From Mycobacterium sp. ELW1 (GTDB taxonomy: Bacteria > Actinomycetota > Actinomycetes > Mycobacteriales > Mycobacteriaceae): a stretch of 64,000 nucleotides of DNA. Numbering within the stretch: the stretch's first letter is position 1; every line of letters begins with the position of its first letter. The notes under the pieces were generated by a model, which did no database searches, was not told where the DNA came from, and saw only the letters and a program-made list of their open reading frames with translations. The position numbers and the translations under genes were made by a program. Below are positions 56,867-64,000 of this stretch, one piece after another. The stretch covers positions 4,898,001 to 4,962,000 of the forward strand of contig NZ_CP032155.1 of NCBI RefSeq assembly GCF_008329905.1, read 5' to 3'.

Positions 56867-58308
56867 TGGGCGGCCTTTCCGAGCGTGACCTGCACGGTGC
56901 GATCGGCGCCCGACGGGTCCTTGTAGGTCAGCGTCACCTGATCCCCGGGGGCCCGCGACCGGACTGCGGCGACCAGGGCGTCGGCGCTGCCGATCACGCG
57001 GTCATCGACCTTGGTCACCACGACGCCGTTGGGCAGTCCGGCGGCCGCGGCTGCGCCACCCTTGGTGACATCGACGATTTTCGCTCCGTGTGTCGTGGTG
57101 TCATTGCTGACCTGGACACCCAGCGACGCGTGGGTGGCCGTGCCGGTGCTGATCAGCTCGTCGGCGATCCGTTTGGCCTGGTCGACCGGGATCGCGAAGC
57201 CCAGTCCGATCGAACCGCTCTGGGCGTCGGGCGAATCTCCGCCCATCGTCGCGATCGCTGAGTTGACTCCCACGAGCTCGCCGCTCATGTTCACCAGTGC
57301 ACCACCGGAGTTGCCCGGGTTGATCGCGGCGTCGGTCTGGATGGCGTCGAGCACCGTGTTCTGGTTGTTGGCATCGCCACCGGTGGCGACCGGGCGGTTC
57401 AGTGCACTGACGATGCCGGTGGTGACGGTGCCCTCAAGCCCGAGCGGTGAGCCGACCGCCACCACGTCCTGGCCGACCCGCAGGTTGGCCGACGAGCCCA
57501 GGCTGATGGGCGTCAGGCCCGACACTCCCTGGGCCCGGACGACGGCGATGTCACTGGCCGGGTCGGTTCCCACCACGGTGAAGGATGCGGTGCGACCGTC
57601 GGCGAATGTCACCGTGGTCGTCGGCGCACCGCCCGGACTCGCGCTCGGGCCGCCGGACGGCGGAGCGCCCGGGCCACCCGGTGCGAGCGGGATGCCCGGC
57701 AGGCCGGGGATGGACGGCGCGGCGGGGGCGGGCGCCGGGCCGCCACCCTTGGCCGCGGCGACGACGTGGTTGTTGGTCAGGATGAGCCCGTCGGAGGACA
57801 GGATGATGCCCGACCCTTCCTCGGATTGGCGGCCGAACTCGGTCTCGAGCTTGACGACGCTGGGGACCACCTTGGCCGCCACCTGCTCGACCGATCCCAC
57901 CGGCAGGTTGGCCGCGGGCACGTTGGCTCCCCCGATGGGCGAACCTCCGAGCCCGGAGCCGACCGTCTGATGGTCCGGATGCGCGAGCAACACCACACCG
58001 CCACCGATCCCGGCCGAGACGACCGCGATCGCCAGCGCGCCTGCCACCAATGCCCCTGCGCGCGAGCGAGGGCGCGGCGGGATCGGGGCGTAGCCGACCG
58101 CGGTCGGCGGATTCCCTTGGCGTGCAGCCTGATACGGGTCGTACGGTTGCCGGTATTGCTGCTGGTGCGGCTGGGTGGCGTAGCGCCAGTCATACGGCTG
58201 CTGATAACCGGCTGTCCTCGGCTGGGGTGAATACCCCGGCGCCGCAGGCTGATTCGCCCCGGGAGGCCCGGGCTGCTGCGGCGGCGAGTACCTCGAGTGG
58301 TCGGTCAT
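56863..58308 (-). CDS. pepD: HtrA-like serine protease PepD
   Basis: A 481-aa membrane-anchored protease. A Pro/Gln/Tyr-rich cytosolic N terminus (about 80 residues) precedes one transmembrane helix (about 85-107). The trypsin-like domain has His (LTNNHVV), Asp (SDIAVV) and Ser (NPGNSGGALV), and is followed by a PDZ domain. A Pro/Gly-rich insert of about 40 residues lies between the catalytic His and Asp. PepD degrades misfolded envelope proteins and feeds back on MprB. It is last but one in the mprA-mprB-pepD-moaB2 run, with an MprA-type box upstream. Confidence 0.93.
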   Translation of the reverse strand: MTDHSRYSPPQQPGPPGANQPAAPGYSPQPRTAGYQQPYDWRYATQPHQQQYRQPYDPYQAARQGNPPTAVGYAPIPPRPRSRAGALVAGALAIAVVSAGIGGGVVLLAHPDHQTVGSGLGGSPIGGANVPAANLPVGSVEQVAAKVVPSVVKLETEFGRQSEEGSGIILSSDGLILTNNHVVAAAKGGGPAPAPAAPSIPGLPGIPLAPGGPGAPPSGGPSASPGGAPTTTVTFADGRTASFTVVGTDPASDIAVVRAQGVSGLTPISLGSSANLRVGQDVVAVGSPLGLEGTVTTGIVSALNRPVATGGDANNQNTVLDAIQTDAAINPGNSGGALVNMSGELVGVNSAIATMGGDSPDAQSGSIGLGFAIPVDQAKRIADELISTGTATHASLGVQVSNDTTTHGAKIVDVTKGGAAAAAGLPNGVVVTKVDDRVIGSADALVAAVRSRAPGDQVTLTYKDPSGADRTVQVTLGKAAQ

Positions 58309-58371
58309 GTCGTCAGGTCGCTCTTCCTGTTTGCAAAATGCCTAAAACTGCTGACCACAGCTTGCCCTGCA

Positions 58372-59919
58372 CTACTGAGAATCGACTGAGATAACACTCG
58401 GTCCAACGTTGGGTTTTTTCTCATGAAATCGCCGATCGCCATTGGTCCTGGCGATTGTGGCCGTGTTTTCGCTTTCGGCTGAATCGTCGTCTCCGTAGAC
58501 GTCCGCGGAGATCGGCAGTCCCGGCAGAAGGACGAAGAACGACGTGCCCGGCGGCTGCCCGCCGGGGACCGTTTCGCCGATGCGGATCATGCCACCGTGC
58601 TTGACCACGACCTGTTTGACGATCGCCAGTCCCAGCCCGGAGCCCGGCATCGCCCGCGCCGACGCCGACCGGTAGAACCGCTCGAACACCAGACCCCGTT
58701 CCTGCGGGGGGATTCCGGGTCCGTAGTCGGACACCACGAGTTCGGCGTGGGCGGCGTCCACCTGGCGGAGCCGGACGCCGACGTGCGCGCCGGACGGGCT
58801 CCACTTCGCCGCGTTGTCAAGCAGATTGACCACCGCCCGGGACAGTCCGGCCGGATCGCCGTAGACCTGCCATCCGACGACGTCGACATCGAACTGAACA
58901 TCGTTGCGGCGCCGGCGCGCGCGCTCCAGGCTCCGGTCCACGATGTCGCTCAGATCGACCGCCTCGTGGACCAGTCCGCCGGCATCCTCGCGGGTGAGGT
59001 CGACGAGATCGCCTACCAGAGTGGACAACTCCTCGATCTGCCCGATCACATCGGTCCGCAGGTCGGCCATCTCGCTCTCCGGCAGCCGCGGGGCACCCGG
59101 TTTCATCGACGCCATCAGCAACTCGACGTTGGTCCGCAATGAGGTCAGCGGCGTGCGCAACTCGTGTCCGGCGTCCGCGACCAGCCGGGCCTGCCGCTCC
59201 CGCGATTCGGTCAGCGCGCGCAGCATCGTGTTGAACGTCTCGGTGAGCCTGGCGAGTTCGTCGCTGCCGAACACCGGGATGGGACGCAGGTCGTCGGTGC
59301 GCGCCACCCGCTCGGCGGCCTCGGTGAGCCGGGCCACCGGGCGCAAACCGGTCCGCGCCACCATCCCGCCGGCGATCGCCGCGACCACGACGCCGATGCC
59401 GCCCACCGCCAGCAGGACCCATTTCAGTTTCGTCATCACCGCGTTGGTGGGTGCCAGGCTCTTGGAGATCAGCAGTGATCTGTTGTCGGGCAGGTGAACC
59501 GCCAGCACCCGCTGGTTTCCGACGGTGCGGCGAGACATCAGCAACTCACCGTTGATGACGGATTTCTCCGGCTCTCCGACGGGTAGCTTCTGCCCCTGCT
59601 GATTCGCGGTGTAGGTCGACCGGCCGGGGTTGACCAGCATCGCGTTGACGTCGGAATAGGCGGTGCCCTCGATGGCCTTGCCCGGGTCGGCGGCCAGCGA
59701 TCCGCTGGCGATGAGCAGGCTCGCGCGGCTCTGCAGCTGGTTGTCGATGTCGGTGTAGAGCGCGGCAGACACCACGGCGTAGACCGCGACCGCCATCAGC
59801 ACGACGACCATGGCCACCATGGACATGGCGAGCAGCATCACCCGCCATCGCAATGACAGCGATGACGTCGGCTCTTCCGGCGCCCGCTCAGCCCGCGCGC
59901 GCCGCCTCAGTGGTGACAT
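58372..59919 (-). CDS. mprB: Envelope-stress sensor histidine kinase MprB
   Basis: A 515-aa kinase. Two transmembrane helices (about 25-48 and 165-187) frame an extracytoplasmic sensor, followed by HAMP, a dimerisation domain with phospho-acceptor His (AGHELRTPLTSLRTN), and ATPase blocks (LLDNAAKWSP; GPGIPPQERGLVFERFYR; GSGLGLAI). The ATG overlaps the mprA stop (ATGA at 59919). The 3' end contains an MprA-type box that lies upstream of pepD. Confidence 0.95.
   Translation of the reverse strand: MSPLRRRARAERAPEEPTSSLSLRWRVMLLAMSMVAMVVVLMAVAVYAVVSAALYTDIDNQLQSRASLLIASGSLAADPGKAIEGTAYSDVNAMLVNPGRSTYTANQQGQKLPVGEPEKSVINGELLMSRRTVGNQRVLAVHLPDNRSLLISKSLAPTNAVMTKLKWVLLAVGGIGVVVAAIAGGMVARTGLRPVARLTEAAERVARTDDLRPIPVFGSDELARLTETFNTMLRALTESRERQARLVADAGHELRTPLTSLRTNVELLMASMKPGAPRLPESEMADLRTDVIGQIEELSTLVGDLVDLTREDAGGLVHEAVDLSDIVDRSLERARRRRNDVQFDVDVVGWQVYGDPAGLSRAVVNLLDNAAKWSPSGAHVGVRLRQVDAAHAELVVSDYGPGIPPQERGLVFERFYRSASARAMPGSGLGLAIVKQVVVKHGGMIRIGETVPGGQPPGTSFFVLLPGLPISADVYGDDDSAESENTATIARTNGDRRFHEKKPNVGPSVISVDSQ
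58375..58391 (-). promoter_or_regulatory. MprA-type box upstream of pepD, within the mprB 3' end
   Basis: On the minus strand TCTCAG-TCGAT-TCTCAG is a perfect direct repeat with an 11-bp period. It lies in the last six codons of mprB and about 67-83 nt upstream of the pepD start. The same arrangement is found upstream of mprA. Confidence 0.8.
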
Positions 59920-60611
59920 CAGGGCGGTGTCTCACGCAGCACATAACCCACACCCCGCACGGTGTGGATCAGCCGCGGTTCTCCTTCCGCTTCAGTCTTC
60001 CGGCGTAGATACCCGACATATACCTCCAGCGCATTGCCCGAGGTCGGGAAGTCGAAACCCCACACCTCCTCGAGAATGCGGCTGCGGGTGAGCACCCGTC
60101 GCGGATTGGCGATCAGCATCTCCAGCAACGCGAACTCGGTGCGGGTCAAGCTGATGGCGCGTTTGCCGCGATGCACCTCGCGGGTCACCGGATCGAGCGT
60201 CAGATCGCCGAACGTCATCACCGCGGAATCGGACTGCTCCTCGGGGCCGGTCCGGCGCAGCAGTGCGCGCATCCGGGCCAGCAACTCTTCGAGGGCGAAC
60301 GGCTTGGGCAGATAGTCATCGGCACCCGCGTCCAGACCGGCCACCCGCTCGGACACCGAGTCGCGAGCGGTCAGAACCAGGATCGGAAGATCGTCGCCCG
60401 TGCTGCGAAGCTGTCGACAAACCTCGAGGCCGTCCAGCCGGGGCATCATCACATCGAGCACGAGCGCATCGGGCCGGTCATTGGCGATCGCGTCGAGAGC
60501 TTCGACACCGTCCTGCGCCAGGTCTACGGAATATCCGTTGAACGACAGCGACCGGCGGAGCGACTCGCGCACAGCGCGATCATCATCAACGACAAGTATT
60601 CGCACAGCCAC
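59919..60611 (-). CDS. mprA: Response regulator MprA
   Basis: A 230-aa OmpR-type regulator: receiver domain (phospho-acceptor Asp in [12 protein letters not shown], Lys in [10 protein letters not shown]) and winged-helix DNA-binding domain ([18 protein letters not shown]). GTG 60611 gives [13 protein letters not shown] 60605 (MRILVVDD) is equally good and matches the M. tuberculosis start. It controls pepD, mprAB and envelope-stress genes. A box identical in format to the pepD one lies just upstream, consistent with autoregulation. Confidence 0.95.
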   Translation of the reverse strand: MAVRILVVDDDRAVRESLRRSLSFNGYSVDLAQDGVEALDAIANDRPDALVLDVMMPRLDGLEVCRQLRSTGDDLPILVLTARDSVSERVAGLDAGADDYLPKPFALEELLARMRALLRRTGPEEQSDSAVMTFGDLTLDPVTREVHRGKRAISLTRTEFALLEMLIANPRRVLTRSRILEEVWGFDFPTSGNALEVYVGYLRRKTEAEGEPRLIHTVRGVGYVLRETPP

Positions 60612-60627
60612 AGTCTCAACCCAACGC

Positions 60628-60644
60628 CTGAGATTGACCTGAGA
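60628..60644 (-). promoter_or_regulatory. MprA-type box upstream of mprA (autoregulation)
   Basis: TCTCAG-GTCAA-TCTCAG on the minus strand, with the same 5-nt spacer as the pepD box, ends 17 nt upstream of the mprA GTG (60611). Confidence 0.8.
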
Positions 60645-60686
60645 GGCACGCCGCGCTAGCAGGCAATTCGCGGCTGGCGAACGGCG

Positions 60687-60860
60687 TCAGCGCTTGTCGA
60701 GATCGATCAGTCCGAGGCGCGCAGCCTTGAGCAACCGGCGGGGAACCTTGTGCTGGCGACCGCCGACGGAAACGTTGACCAGACCGGTGGCCTCGGCCTT
60801 CCACTGCGCGCGCCGACTGCGGGTGTTCGCGCGCGACATTCTGCGCTTGGGCACAGCCAT
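60687..60860 (-). CDS. rpmF: 50S ribosomal protein L32
   Basis: A 57-aa ribosomal protein too short for common ORF cut-offs: it starts [20 protein letters not shown] and ends [15 protein letters not shown]. Highly basic, with the RpmF signature at the N terminus. ATG 60860 is clear. It carries no zinc-binding cysteines, so it is the zinc-independent form. It stands alone upstream of mprA on the same strand, as in M. tuberculosis. Confidence 0.95.
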   Translation of the reverse strand: MAVPKRRMSRANTRSRRAQWKAEATGLVNVSVGGRQHKVPRRLLKAARLGLIDLDKR

Positions 60861-61057
60861 GACGTGCTTCTCCTTGATCAGGGGTGTCGCCGCGCAGAGA
60901 CTCTGACATGCCCGCGGCCAACAATTGCATCTCAGGATAGCCGCTCACCTGCGTCGGCTCCAAAACACCCGGGACGACTGGCCTCAACCCTTGACGGGGA
61001 ACCGGCGGTCCCCAGTAACCTACCGGTTGGTTGGCCACTGAAGGGAAGACAGCGCGC

Positions 61058-62752
61058 GTGACAGATGCGGTGCGGATCGGTAACTGCTCGGGCTTCTACG
61101 GCGACCGTATCGGCGCGATGCGCGAGATGCTCACCGGCGGCGACCTGGACTACCTGACCGGCGACTACCTGGCCGAGCTCACGATGCTCATCCTGGGCCG
61201 GGACAAGATGAAGAATCCCGACCGTGGCTACGCCAAGACCTTCCTGACCCAGCTCGAGGAATGCCTCGGACTCGCCCACGAACGTGGGGTCCGCATCGTC
61301 GCCAACGCCGGCGGGCTCAACCCGGCCGGGCTGGCCGACGCAGTTCGCGGGCTGGCCGACCGGCTGGGCATTCCGGCAAAGGTCGCCCACGTCGAAGGCG
61401 ACGACCTTCTCCCCCGCGCCGCGGACCTCGGGCTGGGCTCACCACTGACCGCCAACGCGTATCTGGGTGCGTGGGGCATCGTCGACTGCCTGCAGTCGGG
61501 AGCCGACATCGTGGTCACCGGCCGGGTCACCGACGCGTCGGTGGTGGTCGGCCCGGCCGCGGCGCACTTCGGCTGGGACCGCGCCGACTACGACCGGCTG
61601 GCGGGCGCGGTGGCGGCCGGCCACGTCATCGAATGCGGAGCGCAGGCCACCGGCGGTAACTACTCCTTCTTCACCGAGATCGCCGACCTGGGTCATGCCG
61701 GCTTCCCGCTGGCCGAGGTCCACGCCGACGGTTCCTCGGTGATCACCAAGCACTCCGGGACCGGCGGCCAGGTCAGCGTCGGCACCGTCACCGCGCAGCT
61801 GCTCTATGAGATCGGCGGCGCCCGCTACGCCAACCCCGACGTCACCGCCCGGTTCGACACGATCGCACTGTCCCCCGACGGCCCCGACCGCGTCCGCATC
61901 AGCGGCGTGCGCGGTGAGCCGCCGCCCCCGTCGCTGAAGGTCTCGCTCAACAGCATCGGCGGTTTCCGCAATGCGGTGACGTTCGTGCTCACCGGGCTGG
62001 ACATCGAGGCCAAGGCCGCCCTGGTGCGCAGCCAACTGGAGTCGGCCCTGCGCGTGAAGCCCGCCGAGATGGGCTGGACGCTGGCACGCACCGACCACGT
62101 CGACGCCGATACCGAAGAAGCCGCCAGCGCACTGCTGAGCTGTGTTGTGCGCGACCCGGACCCCAAGACGGTGGGCCGCCAATTCTCCTCGGCTGCAGTT
62201 GAACTCGCGCTCGCCTCCTACCCCGGCTTCACCTCGACAGCACCGCCGGGCGACGGACAGGTCTACGGCGTGTTCACCGCCGGCTACGTACCCGCGAGCG
62301 ATGTCGCGCAGATTGCGGTCCGACCGGACGGCAGCCGCACCGATATCGCCCCCGCCGCGACCACCCTGGAGCTGACGGGAGTCGAGGCCCCGCCGCTGCC
62401 CGAGCCACCGGCACCGGCACCGACCCGGCGGGTGCCGCTGGGCACGATCGCCGGAGCGCGCAGCGGCGACAAGGGCGGGGCGGCCAATGTGGGTGTGTGG
62501 GTACGCACCGACGAGCAGTGGCGCTGGCTGGCGCACACGCTGACCGTCGACAGGCTCCGTGAACTGCTCCCGGAGACAAGGGATCTCCCGATCACCCGTC
62601 ATCTGTTGCCGAACCTGCGTGCGGTGAACTTCGTCATCGACGGCATCCTCGGGCAGGGCGTCGCCTATCAAGCACGATTCGACCCACAGGCCAAAGGCCT
62701 CGGCGAGTGGCTGCGAAGCCGGCACATCGACATCCCGGAAGAGCTTCTGTGA
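61058..62752 (+). CDS. AtuA-like (DUF1446) acyclic terpene/acyl catabolism protein
   Basis: A 564-aa protein of the AtuA family. VRIGNCSGFYGDR at the N terminus, IVANAGGLNPAGLADAV, DIVVTGRVTDASVVVGPA and GHVIECGAQATGGNYSFF are conserved. The C-terminal part (IAGARSGDKGGAANVGVW) is the second AtuA domain. In Pseudomonas, AtuA supports citronellol degradation with acyl-CoA carboxylases. GTG 61058 has AAGGGAAG upstream. It overlaps the next gene (GTGA), so it is co-expressed with an acyl-CoA dehydrogenase and carboxylase. Confidence 0.85.
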   Translation: MTDAVRIGNCSGFYGDRIGAMREMLTGGDLDYLTGDYLAELTMLILGRDKMKNPDRGYAKTFLTQLEECLGLAHERGVRIVANAGGLNPAGLADAVRGLADRLGIPAKVAHVEGDDLLPRAADLGLGSPLTANAYLGAWGIVDCLQSGADIVVTGRVTDASVVVGPAAAHFGWDRADYDRLAGAVAAGHVIECGAQATGGNYSFFTEIADLGHAGFPLAEVHADGSSVITKHSGTGGQVSVGTVTAQLLYEIGGARYANPDVTARFDTIALSPDGPDRVRISGVRGEPPPPSLKVSLNSIGGFRNAVTFVLTGLDIEAKAALVRSQLESALRVKPAEMGWTLARTDHVDADTEEAASALLSCVVRDPDPKTVGRQFSSAAVELALASYPGFTSTAPPGDGQVYGVFTAGYVPASDVAQIAVRPDGSRTDIAPAATTLELTGVEAPPLPEPPAPAPTRRVPLGTIAGARSGDKGGAANVGVWVRTDEQWRWLAHTLTVDRLRELLPETRDLPITRHLLPNLRAVNFVIDGILGQGVAYQARFDPQAKGLGEWLRSRHIDIPEELL

Positions 62753-63906
62753 ACATCTGGAACACCCCCGAACGTCAGCAGCTGCGGAAAACGGTGCGCA
62801 GCTTTGCCGAACGCGAGATCCTGCCCCATATCGAGGAGTGGGAGCGCGCCGGGGAGCTCCCCCGCGACCTGCACCGCCGCGCCGCGGCCGCGGGCCTGTT
62901 GGGCGCCGACCTCCCCGAGTCGGTCGGCGGTGGCGGCGGGGACGCCGCGGACTCGCTGATCATCTGCGAGGAACTGCACGAATCCGGCACTCCTGGCGGC
63001 GTTTTCGCCTCGCTGTTCACCTGCGGCATTGCCGTGCCGCACATGGCCGCCACCGGCGACGAGCGGCTGATCGAGACGTTCGTCCGGCCGACCCTGCGCG
63101 GCGAGTTGATCGGCTCGCTGGCGATCACCGAACCCGGCGGCGGCTCCGACGTCGGCCACTTGCGGACAACGGCCACCCGGACCGGTGACGAATACGTGGT
63201 CAACGGCGCGAAGACCTACATCACCTCCGGGGTCCGCGCCCATTACGTCGTCACCGCCGTGCGCACCGGTGGACCCGAACTTCCCGGAGCGGCGGGGGTT
63301 TCGCTGCTCGTCGTCGAGAAGGGCACACCCGGTTTCGACGTGACCAGACGGCTGGACAAGATGGGCTGGCGCTCCTCGGACACCGCCGAGCTGTCTTATA
63401 CCGAGGCCCGGGTTCCGGCGGACAACCTCGTCGGCGCCGAGAACACCGGCTTTGCTCAGATCGCGCAGGCCTTCGTCTCCGAACGCATCGGCCTTGCGGC
63501 TCAGGCGTATTCGTCGGCGCAGCGCTGCCTGGACCTGACTCTGCAATGGTGCCGGGACCGTGAGACGTTCGGACGGCCGCTGATCTCCCGGCAAGCCGTA
63601 CAGAACACTCTGGCCGAGATGGCTCGCCGCATCGACGTGGCGCGGGTGTATTCGCGCCACGTCGTAGAACGGCAACTATCGGGCGAGACCAATCTGATCG
63701 CCGAAGTGTGCTTCGCGAAGAACACCGCGGTGGAAGCCGGCGAATGGGTGGCGCACCAGGCCGTTCAGCTCTTCGGAGGGATGGGATACATGACCGAGTG
63801 CGAGGTCGAACGCCAATACCGGGACATGCGGATCCTGGGTATCGGCGGCGGAACCACCGAAATCCTCACCGGCCTGGCGGCCAAGGCACTTGGATACCAG
63901 GCATGA
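62749..63906 (+). CDS. Acyl-CoA dehydrogenase (FadE13-like)
   Basis: A 385-aa FAD enzyme. LAITEPGGGSDVGHLRTTA is the FAD-loop signature and FGGMGYMTECEVERQYRDMRIL holds the catalytic-Glu region of the family. GTG 62749 overlaps the AtuA-like stop and its own stop overlaps the next ATG (ATGA at 63903). The set matches Rv0976c-Rv0975c-Rv0974c and resembles the leucine/acyclic-terpene catabolic scheme of a dehydrogenase plus a biotin carboxylase. Confidence 0.9.
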   Translation: MNIWNTPERQQLRKTVRSFAEREILPHIEEWERAGELPRDLHRRAAAAGLLGADLPESVGGGGGDAADSLIICEELHESGTPGGVFASLFTCGIAVPHMAATGDERLIETFVRPTLRGELIGSLAITEPGGGSDVGHLRTTATRTGDEYVVNGAKTYITSGVRAHYVVTAVRTGGPELPGAAGVSLLVVEKGTPGFDVTRRLDKMGWRSSDTAELSYTEARVPADNLVGAENTGFAQIAQAFVSERIGLAAQAYSSAQRCLDLTLQWCRDRETFGRPLISRQAVQNTLAEMARRIDVARVYSRHVVERQLSGETNLIAEVCFAKNTAVEAGEWVAHQAVQLFGGMGYMTECEVERQYRDMRILGIGGGTTEILTGLAAKALGYQA

Positions 63907-64000
63907 CCGCGCTGAAGAGCACCCTCGACCCCACGGCACCCACGTACCTGGAGGCGGCCGAGGCGATGACCGCGAAGCTCGCCGAGATCGACGGCGAGCT
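63903..64000 (+). CDS. accD2: Acyl-CoA carboxylase beta subunit (AccD2-like), 5' end only
   Basis: ATG 63903 overlaps the FadE13 stop and the frame stays open to the window edge. The first 32 residues (MTALKSTLDPTAPTYLEA, then EAMTAKLAEIDGEL) match the start of carboxyltransferase subunits of biotin-dependent acyl-CoA carboxylases. The gene order supports Rv0974c accD2. The rest lies outside the window. Confidence 0.8.
   Translation, partial: MTALKSTLDPTAPTYLEAAEAMTAKLAEIDGE

Overview
The window is GC-rich actinobacterial DNA from a mycobacterium, most likely a rapidly growing Mycolicibacterium-type species. The evidence is an MspA-family porin, LpqT- and DUF5642-type lipoproteins, a PE-PPE-domain hydrolase, MprA/MprB/PepD, a cAMP-binding Pat acetyltransferase, F420- and NDMA-type oxidoreductases, and many GTG starts with 4-nt ATGA/GTGA gene overlaps. 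From memory of the M. tuberculosis map, the backbone follows Rv1005c to Rv0974c in inverted orientation: pabB, rsmI, pmt, arcA, the alkB-like gene, a DUF5642 lipoprotein, pat, sepX/glpR, rimJ, glp (moeA1), galU, the 5-FTHF cyclo-ligase, the FmdB/Ruc protein, mscL, moaB2, pepD, mprB, mprA, rpmF, an AtuA-like gene, fadE13 and accD2.

Layout: 0-4 kb holds the tail of a SigJ-type sigma factor, then pabB, rsmI and pmt. 4.1-14.2 kb is an accessory block between pmt and arcA: an AbiEi/DUF559-like protein, an F420 LLM oxidoreductase, a Zn alcohol dehydrogenase coupled to a double CoA-transferase, and an ALDH plus two Baeyer-Villiger-type monooxygenases coupled to arcA. 14.2-26.7 kb holds arcA, soxR, an SOS-boxed alkB homologue, two DUF5642 lipoproteins, a linear amide hydrolase, TspO, a PE-PPE hydrolase, LpqT, an insertion sequence, an SOS-boxed 13E12/HNH gene, an AroE-like dehydrogenase and pat. 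26.9-46.7 kb is a second accessory block. Its centre is a six-gene operon (membrane methyltransferase, MMPL exporter, type III PKS, second membrane methyltransferase, FAD hydroxylase, SDR) that looks like a polyketide-quinone or phenolic-lipid locus. Around it lie a secreted glycosidase, a COMT-like O-methyltransferase, a P450/TetR pair, a 44-aa peptide gene next to a GRDP-like protein, a GH13 enzyme and a PAS-GGDEF protein. A tRNA-Ala(CGC) bounds this block.

47-64 kb is conserved backbone: cell division (sepX/glpR and glp), one-carbon and sugar-nucleotide metabolism, envelope stress (pepD-mprB-mprA), osmotic protection (mscL), the porin, and the start of a fatty- or branched-acyl catabolic operon (AtuA-like, acyl-CoA dehydrogenase, acyl-CoA carboxylase). 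An EAL-domain protein and an SAF-domain protein are interspersed.

Regulatory sites can be read directly: two SOS (LexA) boxes, a CIRCE element, two TCTCAG-N5-TCTCAG MprA-type boxes, an MtrA-like repeat near sepX, and a perfect CRP-type palindrome before a previously easy-to-miss 52-aa gene. No CRISPR array, rRNA or prophage was seen. All functional calls come from reading the sequence and recalling families; no database search was run.
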